A model generated the notes under the pieces. That model was not told the DNA's origin, ran no database searches, and saw only the letters and a program-made list of their open reading frames with translations. 35,593 nucleotides of DNA from Thiosulfativibrio sp964387695 (GTDB lineage: Bacteria > Pseudomonadota > Gammaproteobacteria > Thiomicrospirales > Thiomicrospiraceae): positions 1 through 35,593 of the forward strand of contig CAYLXI010000001.1 in the NCBI GenBank assembly GCA_964387695.1. The letters are read 5' to 3'. Below, one piece after another: positions 25,315 to 32,864 of this stretch; the stretch's first letter is position 1; every line of letters starts with the position of its first letter. The translations under genes and the position numbers were made by a program.

Positions 25315-26858
25315 TAAGGCTTAAGCCTTCTGTCAAGAGAGCGATAGCCTAAGGCTTCTGCAACTTGAGAAATTTGAATGTTTTTTTCTTTTTCCATATC
25401 CGCAAGAGTACGAGCAACCCTTAACACACGATGGTAAGAACGAGCAGATAAACCTATCTTTTCAACCGCCTGTTTCAGTAGGTTTTCTGAATCATTTGAT
25501 AACTCAGCATGAACGGCTAAATTTTTTACGCTTAATTCAGAGTTTAAACACCCTTGTCTTTCTCGTTGCATTGCTTGACAAATCTCCACTCTGTTTCTAA
25601 CAGTTTCACTGGTTTCACTGGTTTCAGCTAAAGGGTCTCCGCCTCTTCTTAAGTCTTCAAATTTAACAGGAGGAACTTCTAAATGACAATCAATTCTATC
25701 CAATAAAGGCCCAGAAATCTTATTCAAGTAACGAGCAATTTGCTCGGGGGTGTCTTTGCAACGATCTTTAACATCATCTGCAAAAAAACCGCTAGGAGTA
25801 GGGTTCATGGCACAAATAAGCTGTGGATCAGCCAGAAAAGATACTTTTTGATTAACTCGTACGATCTCCACTTTTTTAGCTTCTAAAGGCTCTCTTAAAG
25901 ACTCTAGTACTTGACGACTAAACTCTGGCAACTCATCTAAAAACAACACTGATTTATGAGCTAAAGAAATTATGCCTGGTTTAACTTGATTTCCTGACCC
26001 CCCGCCTACTATTGCAGCCGTTGTAGAGGTATGGTGTGGTGTGTAGGTTTTACGGTGATGCAAAGATTGTAGCGAAACACTTGAACCTGCTAACGAGTGC
26101 AACGCGGCGACTTCTATCGCCTCATCATCTGTTAATCTAGGCAACAGGGTAACAAGGCGGTTAGCTAGCATGCTTTTTCCAGAGCCAGGAGAGCCTACCA
26201 TTAATAAAGAGTGTCGCCCACTGGCACACACTTCTAACAGTCGTTTAGCTTGTAGTTGTCCTCTAATATCAGAAATATCTTCTTCATAGGATAAAGGTGG
26301 CTTTGTGTTAAAAATTGCTTTAGGCAAGTGGAGCTTTAAATCTGATAAAAAATGACAGACTTCTAATAAATGTCTTACCCCAAGAACCTTTGCATTTTTT
26401 ACTAGCCCCGCTTCTGATAAGTTATCTAAAGGACAAACAAGCTCACGAGATGACTCTCTAATCTTTAGAGCTGAAGCTACCACGCCTTGCACTGAACGAA
26501 TTTCACCATTTAATCCCAGCTCACCAACAAATTCAAAGTCCTCTAACTTTCTTTGCAAAACTAACTGGTCTGTGGCGACTAAAATAGCAAGGGCTATGGG
26601 TAAGTCGTATCGACTGCCCGTTTTAGGAACATCTGCTGGAGCAAGATTGACTGTAATTCTCTTAGGGGGCAGCTGAAATCCTGCCGACAGTAATGCACTG
26701 CGAACACGATCTTTACTTTCTTTAACCGATGCTTCTGGTAAGCCTACAATGGCTAAACTGGGCAAGCCATTAGAGGCGTGAACTTCCACTTGAATTTCAG
26801 GGGAGTCCATGCCTGATAATGCACGGCTATAAAGTGCTGCATAACGGGTTATTGTCAT
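25314..26858 (-). CDS. comM: YifB/ComM-family Mg-chelatase-like AAA+ ATPase
   Basis: A 514-residue protein with three parts: an N-terminal Lon-protease-like fold (VGLPEASVKESKDRVRSALLSAG, about residues 36-58), a central AAA+ Mg-chelatase domain with Walker A VGSPGSGKSMLANRL (about residue 218), Walker B LFLDELPEF and CAMNPTPSG, and a C-terminal helical domain (LSARSYHRVLRVARTLAD). In Vibrio cholerae ComM is a branch-migration helicase that helps integrate DNA during natural transformation. The orthologous relation is likely but the role here is inferred. It begins nine bases after ubiK and runs into the TauE/SafE-like and pilin-like genes. Confidence 0.93.
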   Translation of the reverse strand: MTITRYAALYSRALSGMDSPEIQVEVHASNGLPSLAIVGLPEASVKESKDRVRSALLSAGFQLPPKRITVNLAPADVPKTGSRYDLPIALAILVATDQLVLQRKLEDFEFVGELGLNGEIRSVQGVVASALKIRESSRELVCPLDNLSEAGLVKNAKVLGVRHLLEVCHFLSDLKLHLPKAIFNTKPPLSYEEDISDIRGQLQAKRLLEVCASGRHSLLMVGSPGSGKSMLANRLVTLLPRLTDDEAIEVAALHSLAGSSVSLQSLHHRKTYTPHHTSTTAAIVGGGSGNQVKPGIISLAHKSVLFLDELPEFSRQVLESLREPLEAKKVEIVRVNQKVSFLADPQLICAMNPTPSGFFADDVKDRCKDTPEQIARYLNKISGPLLDRIDCHLEVPPVKFEDLRRGGDPLAETSETSETVRNRVEICQAMQRERQGCLNSELSVKNLAVHAELSNDSENLLKQAVEKIGLSARSYHRVLRVARTLADMEKEKNIQISQVAEALGYRSLDRRLKP

Positions 26859-26867
26859 AGGTCTTTT

Positions 26868-27107
26868 CTAAGAAGTTTCTAGCTCAGAAACCTTTCTCTC
26901 AAGATCCTCTAATTTCTGCCTAGTTTTAGCTAGAACAGCAGATTGAATATCAAATTCTTCACGCGAAACCAGGTCCATTTTCTGAAAAAAACTAGATAGA
27001 GTTATCTTTAGATTTTTTTGTGCACTCTCAGGTATCTCATCCAATCCTGGCGGTAAAATTGCTGACAGTTTTTTAACCATTGATTCTATTTGCTTGGCAT
27101 CTAACAT
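26868..27107 (-). CDS. ubiK: Ubiquinone biosynthesis accessory factor UbiK (YqiC/BMFP family)
   Basis: A 79-residue protein that is mostly helix. It starts MLDAKQIESMVKKLSAILP, followed by a central helix and a C-terminal coiled coil (LEDLERKVSELE), the layout and size of UbiK. UbiK is needed for efficient aerobic ubiquinone synthesis and forms a complex with UbiJ. AAAGGA lies about seven bases upstream of the ATG. It is the first gene of a minus-strand run ubiK-yifB-tauE-pilins; ubiK next to yifB is a common arrangement in gammaproteobacteria. Confidence 0.92.
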   Translation of the reverse strand: MLDAKQIESMVKKLSAILPPGLDEIPESAQKNLKITLSSFFQKMDLVSREEFDIQSAVLAKTRQKLEDLERKVSELETS

Positions 27108-27343
27108 TATTATTTCCTTTTATGCTCTACTTTATGGCAAGAAGGTTACTCGCTTTTATCCATTCTTGAATTAGCATCACTACCTCAATAATAAATATTT
27201 TACCCCATAACCTTTCTGTTATGTCTAAACCTTCGCACAGATAAATGCTGAACAATTAAAATAAAACCCACAACTTCATCTTAAAAACGAGTAAACTGTC
27301 ATAAAATTTCCACTATTATAAAATCTACAATAGGCTTCTCATC
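27108..27343. promoter_or_regulatory. Divergent intergenic region between ubiK and a diguanylate cyclase gene
   Basis: 236 bases between divergent starts, so at least two promoters are expected. On the plus strand CTGTCA (27296-27301) and TATAAA (27317-27322) form a poor -35/-10 pair with 15-base spacing, 22 bases before the cyclase ATG. On the minus side AAAGGA before ubiK is clear but no promoter stands out. I see no gene, tRNA or strong hairpin in this stretch. Confidence 0.3.
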
Positions 27344-28396
27344 ATGCTTAATTCTACAGACGATCCAGAACAAGCCAAGCGTATCTTTACTAGATTAGTC
27401 AATGTTTTTTCAGAACAAAATATCTCCCCTTCTCCATTAAACTACTTTGTCTGGTATCAGTATCTTAAAGGTGATAATCCCCAATTTCGTCAAGAAATGG
27501 ACTCTATTTTAAATGATCCTTTTGGCTACAATGATCGTATTGGCAAGCGTCTTTATAATGATTTCTTAACAGCAGAAAATAAGAGTGATGACAATTTTGA
27601 CATGGCCTTACGACGCTTAATTTCGTCCATGGTTAATCGCATGAACTCTTGGAGTGAAACATTAGAAGAGCATACTAAAGAACTTGATATTTGTGCAGAG
27701 TCTTTATCTTCTCCTGACATTAATGCCGAGGAATTAAAGCGTTTAACAAGTAATATCATCAGCACTGCGACTTCTATGCAAAAAAATACGGAAGACCTGC
27801 AAACAGACATGCTTACCAACGCCAAAGAAGTAGAAGGTCTTCGCCACCAATTAATTGAAGCTCGAGCAGAATTATTGCAAGATGAGCTTACTCAAATAGG
27901 CAACCGAAAAGCTTTTAACAATGCAATTCAAGAACTTACATTAAGTGCATCCAATGATCAAAGTACATTATGCCTTATCATTGCAGATATTGACCACTTC
28001 AAACGCTTTAATGACTGCTTTGGACACTTAGTCGGCGACAGTGTTTTACGATTTTTTTCTAATCTAATGAAAAAAAGTAAACTCAAAAATGAAAGTTTAT
28101 CTCGTTATGGGGGAGAAGAGTTCACGCTATTATTAAACAATAGCTCGCTAGAAGAAGCACAAAAAAGAGCTGAAAGCATTCGAGTCGCGATAGAATCTGC
28201 TACCCTAAAACGCAGAAATTCTTCTGAAACTCTTGGCATAATTACAGCTTCTTTTGGCATTTCCATTTATAGAGCAAATGAAAGCATAGATGATTTTATA
28301 AAACGAGCAGATGATGCCTTATATTATGCTAAAGAAAATGGAAGAAATAAAATTATTACAGAAGAGCAACTACCCGCTGAAACACCTACCGATTAG
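27344..28396 (+). CDS. Diguanylate cyclase (GGDEF domain) with uncharacterised N-terminal domain
   Basis: A 350-residue soluble protein with no membrane segment. Residues about 1-110 form a domain I cannot name (NYFVWYQYLKGDNPQF, YNDRIGKRLYNDFL). A coiled coil follows (about 110-175), then a full GGDEF domain: DELTQIGNRKAF (about 179), DIDHFKRFNDCFGHLVGD (about 209) and the active-site RYGGEEF (about 255). The inhibitory RxxD position reads LKNE, so product inhibition is probably absent. It should make c-di-GMP from GTP, with dimerisation through the coiled coil. It stands alone on the plus strand between two minus-strand blocks. Confidence 0.92.
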   Translation: MLNSTDDPEQAKRIFTRLVNVFSEQNISPSPLNYFVWYQYLKGDNPQFRQEMDSILNDPFGYNDRIGKRLYNDFLTAENKSDDNFDMALRRLISSMVNRMNSWSETLEEHTKELDICAESLSSPDINAEELKRLTSNIISTATSMQKNTEDLQTDMLTNAKEVEGLRHQLIEARAELLQDELTQIGNRKAFNNAIQELTLSASNDQSTLCLIIADIDHFKRFNDCFGHLVGDSVLRFFSNLMKKSKLKNESLSRYGGEEFTLLLNNSSLEEAQKRAESIRVAIESATLKRRNSSETLGIITASFGISIYRANESIDDFIKRADDALYYAKENGRNKIITEEQLPAETPTD

Positions 28397-28430
28397 GCTA
28401 TCTTCTAACTCCTATTTATAAACTTGATAT

Positions 28431-29153
28431 TTAGTTTTCTTTTGGCTTTGAACTCACCACTTTTATTAACAAAGTGTCTATTCCTAAGCGCCTTAATTCA
28501 TTGCGTTTTTTATTCATTTTTATACGATTAGTAAATGGGCCTGATCTAAGGCGATAATAAGTTCTTTGTAATTTCAACACGCTTATCTCAACAAGCAGGC
28601 CACGACTCTTAAGTCGATCTTGTTCTTGCCTTGCTAGTTCATAACGTCCAAAAGTACCAGCTAAGATATAATAAGGATCTGGTAAAACAACTGGAATAGG
28701 TTCGGCATATACCACCACTTCGGTTTCACTTAACCCTTCATAGAAGGTGAACTGAATAGAATCTAAAGATTGTTTTTTTTCTGCCAAATTGGCTTCATTT
28801 AATGGAACTTCAGCCTGTTCAACCACCTTCAGATCTATTTTACTATCCTTTGATACTTCAGATTCAGGAGGATGAATTTCTACTATTTTAGCTTTAGTTA
28901 TTGTATCCGTTGCTGCAATATCGACGGGCTGTTCTTCTAGAATTTCTAATGCCTCTAAACGCGAACCTACACCCTGTGTTGCAAAATGTTTAACTGCAAA
29001 AAAACTTCCTAATAAAGCAAGCGAAACGAAGACTACTGCTAACCAAATAAGACTAGGCGACCCCTCCGTTTCCACAACTTCTTGTTGCTGTGATTTTCTT
29101 TTAAAATCAGGCCTATGAGATTTACCATAGCCATGACGCATATCTCGTGCCAT
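28431..29153 (-). CDS. SPOR-domain protein, FtsN-like
   Basis: A 240-residue single-pass protein: a basic cytoplasmic N-terminus, one membrane helix (SPSLIWLAVVFVSLALLGSFF, about residues 32-52), a variable periplasmic linker, and a C-terminal SPOR domain (about 160-235; PYYILAGTFGRYELARQEQD and TYYRLRSGPFTNR) that binds denuded septal glycan. Its place directly behind argS, with start and stop codons overlapping by one base (TAATG), matches the usual argS-ftsN order in this class. A role in division is likely, but SPOR proteins such as DedD look alike, so I leave the symbol open. Confidence 0.88.
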   Translation of the reverse strand: MARDMRHGYGKSHRPDFKRKSQQQEVVETEGSPSLIWLAVVFVSLALLGSFFAVKHFATQGVGSRLEALEILEEQPVDIAATDTITKAKIVEIHPPESEVSKDSKIDLKVVEQAEVPLNEANLAEKKQSLDSIQFTFYEGLSETEVVVYAEPIPVVLPDPYYILAGTFGRYELARQEQDRLKSRGLLVEISVLKLQRTYYRLRSGPFTNRIKMNKKRNELRRLGIDTLLIKVVSSKPKEN

Positions 29154-30922
29154 TACATTTTCTCAGGTGCTGAAACGCCAAGAATTGCCAATCCATTTTT
29201 TAGCACTTGCTTGACTGCAACAATAAGACTTAAACGAGCGTTGCGAACATTATCTTCTGGCACAATAAATTGCGTTGCATTGTAATAAGAATGCAATCCG
29301 TGGGCTAAATCTTTTAAGTAATAAGCAATTTGATGTGGTTCATAAGCTAAAGCAGCTCGTGCAACAATATCAGGGTATTTAGAGACTAATAAAGCTAAAT
29401 CAGCTTCTTGCTCTAATGCAAGGTGTTGTAGATTGTTTAGCCCTGCATTTAAATCAAAACTAAAGCCTTTTTCAGTGGTTTGTGCCATGACTCTGCAAAT
29501 TCTAGCGTGAGCATACTGAATATAATAAACGGGATTTTCATTTGATTTTGATTTTGCTAAATCTAAGTCAAAATCCATGTGCTGTTCTGATTTTCGTTGT
29601 ACATAAAAAAATCTTGCTGCATCGACACCCACTTCTTCGCGTAATTCTCGCAGGGTAACAAACTGCCCTGAACGGGTTGACATAGATAACTTTTTGCCAC
29701 CTTGATACAGTATCGCAAACTGCACCAGCAAAACCTCCAGGGCGTTGGTGTCTTCTCCCATGGCCTCCATTGCCGCCTTAACTCTTGGCACATAGCCATG
29801 ATGGTCCGAACCCCAAATATTAATAAGGGTGTCAAAACCTCTCTCTAATTTATTTAAGTGGTAGGCGATGTCAGAGGCAAAATAAGTTTTTAAACCATTG
29901 TCTCTCACCACAACACGGTCTTTTTCATCGCCATAGTCGGTAGAGCGAAACCACAAAGCACCCTCTTTCTCATAAATCTTATCGGCTTTTTGTAACTTTT
30001 TAATCGCTAGGTCAATAACCCCAGAATCCATTAAAGAGCGTTCAGAAAACCACTCATTAAACTCTACCCCAAAGCCAGATAAATCTTGTTTAATGTCTGA
30101 GAGAATAACATTTAAGGCCGCATCAAAAACATAGCTATAATTTTCTTCACCTAACAATCCTTTAGCCTTAAGAATCAAATCATCAATATGTGACTCTTTA
30201 TCTCCAGTTTCTGTTTTGGCATCAAAGTCCTGTACCACGCCATCAAAAACCCGTTTAATTGGGTGAGAAAGATTGCTAGAATACTCCTCAATTAAGTTGC
30301 TGGCAATATCAAAAACATAATCACCTTTATAACCATTGCTTGGGAAAGCAACCTCTTGCCCGCATAGCTCTAAATAGCGCAACCAGACAGAGGTTGCTAA
30401 GATATCCATCTGACGACCCGCATCATTAACATAGTATTCGCTTGAGACCTCAAAGCCCGCAACACTCAAAAGACTGGCAACACTGGCTCCATAGGCAGCA
30501 CCACGGCCATGACCAACATGCAAAGGACCAGTGGGATTGGCAGAGACAAACTCAACTAAGACCTTCTTGCCAGACCCTGCTTGCGACTTACCATATTGCG
30601 TGCCTGCATCAATGACAGCCTTAACCACTTCAAATTTGGCCTTATCTTTAACACTAAAGTTAATAAATCCAGGCCCTGCAATGGCAATGCTTTTAATAAA
30701 GTCGGTAGCAGGAAAACGTTTAATAATTTCTTCTGCCACTTCTCGTGGCGGCTTGCCTATTTGCTTTGTTAGCATCATTGCCAAGTTGGTTGCAAAATCA
30801 CCATTGACTTTATCCTTGGTGTTTTCGACCCCAATACGAGGTTGGAAATTTTCAGGCAATAGTCCATCAGTTTTTAAAGTCTTAACAACGATAACTAGAT
30901 TTTCAGCAATTTGTTGTTTCAT
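29153..30922 (-). CDS. argS: Arginyl-tRNA synthetase
   Basis: About 589 residues, class I synthetase. The N-terminal additional domain is followed by VEFVSANPTGPLHVGHGRGA (HIGH box HVGH), NIWGSDHHGYVPRVKAA, the KMSKS-equivalent KLSMSTRSGQF and the C-terminal anticodon-binding DALR domain (RLSLIVAVKQVLKNGLAILG). ATG codons lie at 30940 and 30922 in one frame. The 30922 start gives MKQQIAENL, closest to typical ArgS N-termini, but no clear ribosome-binding site supports either. The stop codon overlaps the SPOR protein start. Confidence 0.96.
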   Translation of the reverse strand: MKQQIAENLVIVVKTLKTDGLLPENFQPRIGVENTKDKVNGDFATNLAMMLTKQIGKPPREVAEEIIKRFPATDFIKSIAIAGPGFINFSVKDKAKFEVVKAVIDAGTQYGKSQAGSGKKVLVEFVSANPTGPLHVGHGRGAAYGASVASLLSVAGFEVSSEYYVNDAGRQMDILATSVWLRYLELCGQEVAFPSNGYKGDYVFDIASNLIEEYSSNLSHPIKRVFDGVVQDFDAKTETGDKESHIDDLILKAKGLLGEENYSYVFDAALNVILSDIKQDLSGFGVEFNEWFSERSLMDSGVIDLAIKKLQKADKIYEKEGALWFRSTDYGDEKDRVVVRDNGLKTYFASDIAYHLNKLERGFDTLINIWGSDHHGYVPRVKAAMEAMGEDTNALEVLLVQFAILYQGGKKLSMSTRSGQFVTLRELREEVGVDAARFFYVQRKSEQHMDFDLDLAKSKSNENPVYYIQYAHARICRVMAQTTEKGFSFDLNAGLNNLQHLALEQEADLALLVSKYPDIVARAALAYEPHQIAYYLKDLAHGLHSYYNATQFIVPEDNVRNARLSLIVAVKQVLKNGLAILGVSAPEKM

Positions 30923-30998
30923 TCGGAAAGGGGGTCTCATTCGGGGGTTTCATTCAATGTTCATAAAAAGGTATATTTTACCAAAAAACAAAAACGAT

Positions 30999-31484
30999 TT
31001 AATCTCGAAAATTATTAAACTGCAAAGGCAGGTCTAAATCTTCCATAGATTTTAACATTTGCATGACCTCTTGCAAATCATCGCGTTTTTTACCCGTAAC
31101 GCGAATGCTATCTCCTTGGTTAGAGGTTTGCACTTTAAACTTGGCATCTTTAATGGCTTTAATTATTTTTTTAGCTAAAGGGGCATCAAGACCCTCTTTC
31201 ATTTCTATGGTTTGCTTAGCGGTTTTTAATTGAATATCAGCATCACCCGCTTCCATACACTTTATGTCAATGCCACGACGGTTGGCCTTTTGAACTAAGA
31301 TATCAAACATCTGATCTAGCTGAAAGTCTGACTGAGTTAGCATGGTTACGGTTGTCTCTTTGAGTGTATAGCTTGAGTCCGTGCCTTTAAAGTCATAGCG
31401 AGTGGTCACTTCCTTATTAGCTTGGTCTATAGCATTGGTTAGTTCGTGCTTATCTAGCTCTGAAACAATATCAAATGTTGGCAT
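30999..31484 (-). CDS. yajQ: YajQ family protein (reported c-di-GMP-binding)
   Basis: A 161-residue protein matching YajQ throughout: MPTFDIVSELDKHELTNAID, NKEVTTRYDFKGTDSSYTL, and the C-terminal MQMLKSMEDLDLPLQFNNFR. The E. coli protein has 163 residues. YajQ proteins have two ferredoxin-like domains, bind nucleic acid, and in Xanthomonas a homologue was reported to bind c-di-GMP and act with a LysR regulator. With two cyclases in this window a c-di-GMP effector role is plausible but not shown. A 7-bp perfect hairpin (TTTACCA at 31544-31550, TGGTAAA at 31555-31561) lies upstream, between this gene and dut. Confidence 0.94.
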   Translation of the reverse strand: MPTFDIVSELDKHELTNAIDQANKEVTTRYDFKGTDSSYTLKETTVTMLTQSDFQLDQMFDILVQKANRRGIDIKCMEAGDADIQLKTAKQTIEMKEGLDAPLAKKIIKAIKDAKFKVQTSNQGDSIRVTGKKRDDLQEVMQMLKSMEDLDLPLQFNNFRD

Positions 31485-31543
31485 AACAGCCCTCTTTATT
31501 TTATGACTAAAAATGTAAATTTAAACTGAATTTTAACTCTATT

Positions 31544-31561
31544 TTTACCAGGTGTGGTAAA
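31544..31561. promoter_or_regulatory. Perfect 7-bp palindrome between dut and yajQ
   Basis: TTTACCA, the loop GGTG, then TGGTAAA. It lies 2 bases after the dut stop codon (minus strand) and 60-77 bases before the yajQ start. No T-run follows it on the minus strand, so a rho-independent terminator is unlikely. It could be an operator for yajQ or a processing or 3'-end hairpin for dut. Confidence 0.35.
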
Positions 31562-31563
31562 GT

Positions 31564-32025
31564 TCAGTGCGTTCCAGTATGACCAAAACCGCCCTCACCC
31601 CTTTCGGTATCATCGCCAAAATTTTCTACCTGAGTGAAGACTGGTTGCAAAACTGGCACTATCACCATTTGAGCAATGCGTTCACCAATTTCAATGGTAT
31701 AAGGTGTTTTACTTCTATTCCAGCAAGATACCATAAGAGGCCCTTGGTAATCAGAGTCTATTAAACCCACTAAATTACCCAAAACAATGCCGTGTTTATG
31801 GCCTAAACCTGAGCGAGGCAACAACATAGCAGCTAAGCCGTTATCGTCTAAATGAATTGCCATGCCCGTGGGGATTAAAACCGTTTCTCCAGGCTTAATA
31901 CATAATGGTGCTTTAACACAAGCACGCAAATCTAGCCCTGCCGAACCTTTTGTTCCATAGCTAGGCATTTCAATTTCGTTACCAAGGCGTTTATCTAAAA
32001 TTTTATATTGAACCTGTAAAGTCAT
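31564..32025 (-). CDS. dut: Deoxyuridine 5'-triphosphate nucleotidohydrolase (dUTPase)
   Basis: A 153-residue homotrimeric dUTPase, converting dUTP to dUMP and pyrophosphate to keep uracil out of DNA and feed dTMP synthesis. All five family motifs are present in order: AGLDLRA, PRSGLGHKHG, NLVGLIDSDYQGPL (holding the catalytic Asp), IAQMVIVPV and the C-terminal RGEGGFGHTG lid. AAAGGA precedes the ATG by about seven bases. It lies between the DUF2058 gene (41 bases upstream) and yajQ, all on one strand. Confidence 0.97.
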   Translation of the reverse strand: MTLQVQYKILDKRLGNEIEMPSYGTKGSAGLDLRACVKAPLCIKPGETVLIPTGMAIHLDDNGLAAMLLPRSGLGHKHGIVLGNLVGLIDSDYQGPLMVSCWNRSKTPYTIEIGERIAQMVIVPVLQPVFTQVENFGDDTERGEGGFGHTGTH

Positions 32026-32066
32026 TTTTTTTCCTTTTAAAGTTATACGGCTACTATTTTATACAG

Positions 32067-32615
32067 TTACCAAATCAAATCATCTGGTATTTCAAATCTG
32101 GCATAATAATCTTTATCTTCTTCGGCAATGAAATTATCTTCTTTAGAAAGAGCAATTAAAATATTTTTATCGCGTTGCTCAATTTTTTCGACCGCCTCTT
32201 CCCTTACCAGTGTATAGCTATCGTTAAAGCGAACAATGCGCAGCTTTCCAGATATTAATTGTTTTTTAACAGAAGCATTAACATTTACCGTTTTAACCTT
32301 TCCCTTATCAGCAAAGTTATAGTTTTCTAGTCCTTTATATTCCGTCAAAGCATTTGATGCGATAACTTGGCGTAACTCTGCTTGCAAGGCTTTTTTAGTT
32401 TGCTGCTGTTGGCGTTCTAAATTTAACAGCCTATCGTGCTGAGCTTTTTTTTGTGTTGCCTCTTCTGCTAATTTTTTAGCAATACTTTGCTCTACTTGTC
32501 CTTTTTTTAATTTATTTTGTTTTGACTGCTGATGCTTTTGCTTTTTAGCTTTTTTTGCTCTCTGCTCATCAATCAGACCCGTTTTTTTTAATTGTTCAAA
32601 TAAAGATCCTGCCAT
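32067..32615 (-). CDS. DUF2058 family protein (YaiL-like)
   Basis: A 182-residue, highly charged protein. The N-terminus SLFEQLKKTGLIDEQRAKKAKKQ and the long Lys/Gln/Glu helix (about residues 20-85) match the DUF2058/YaiL pattern. The C-terminal half is more globular (YKGLENYNFADKGKVKTVNV, RIVRFNDSYTLVREEAVEKI, DDLIW). E. coli YaiL is annotated as a nucleoprotein or polynucleotide-associated protein; no enzymatic function is established. A GTG directly upstream (32618) could also start it, but the ATG at 32615 sits at better spacing from AAGG. Confidence 0.85.
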   Translation of the reverse strand: MAGSLFEQLKKTGLIDEQRAKKAKKQKHQQSKQNKLKKGQVEQSIAKKLAEEATQKKAQHDRLLNLERQQQQTKKALQAELRQVIASNALTEYKGLENYNFADKGKVKTVNVNASVKKQLISGKLRIVRFNDSYTLVREEAVEKIEQRDKNILIALSKEDNFIAEEDKDYYARFEIPDDLIW

Positions 32616-32645
32616 CACACCTTACTCATAAATTTATTATTCCCA

Positions 32646-32710
32646 AATCTCTATATTTCTAGATACCTACCTAAAATCTAATCTCTATTTAAATCCAAAT
32701 CCCTACTTAG
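32646..32710 (+). repeat. Cluster of three module A repeats
   Basis: AATCTCTATATTT (32646-32658), AATCTCTATTTAA (32680-32692) and AATCCCTACTTAG (32698-32710) lie within 65 bases of non-coding DNA. The last is identical to the copy at 16932-16944; the others are progressively diverged. No module B copy follows. The cluster lies in the 249-base gap between the divergently transcribed DUF2058 and DUF3581 genes. Confidence 0.6.
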
Positions 32711-32795
32711 AAATTAGACGAGATGCTATATTCTAACCGATTAAAATCTGCACTTATCACTGCTATTTTTTAAAATTTTAGGTATCATTACTAAT

Positions 32796-32836
32796 AAATG
32801 CATTTTAGCATTTGCTAAATGCCTTAATTATAAGGC
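32796..32836 (+). promoter_or_regulatory. Leader with alternating hairpins before the DUF3581 gene
   Basis: AAATGC (32796-32801), GCATTT (32808-32813) and AAATGC (32817-32822) allow two mutually exclusive stems, the second overlapping a further perfect hairpin GCCTTA-ATTA-TAAGGC (32821-32836). The group ends 28 bases before the DUF3581 start. No T-run follows, so it is not a simple terminator. It may be a structured 5' leader or a palindromic protein-binding site. Confidence 0.4.
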
Positions 32837-32864
32837 TTAGGTTAAAGTTTTTATCAGGAATTTT

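Noticed and set aside
30531..31037. A 168-codon plus-strand frame opposite the argS start and yajQ end
   Set aside because: Antisense to the HIGH-box half of argS; no ribosome-binding site, no domain, and it crosses two real genes.
32721..32775. A short ATG frame (MLYSNRLKSALITAIF) in the gap before the DUF3581 gene
   Set aside because: Sixteen codons, no ribosome-binding site, and the region is better explained as a promoter or leader area next to repeats.
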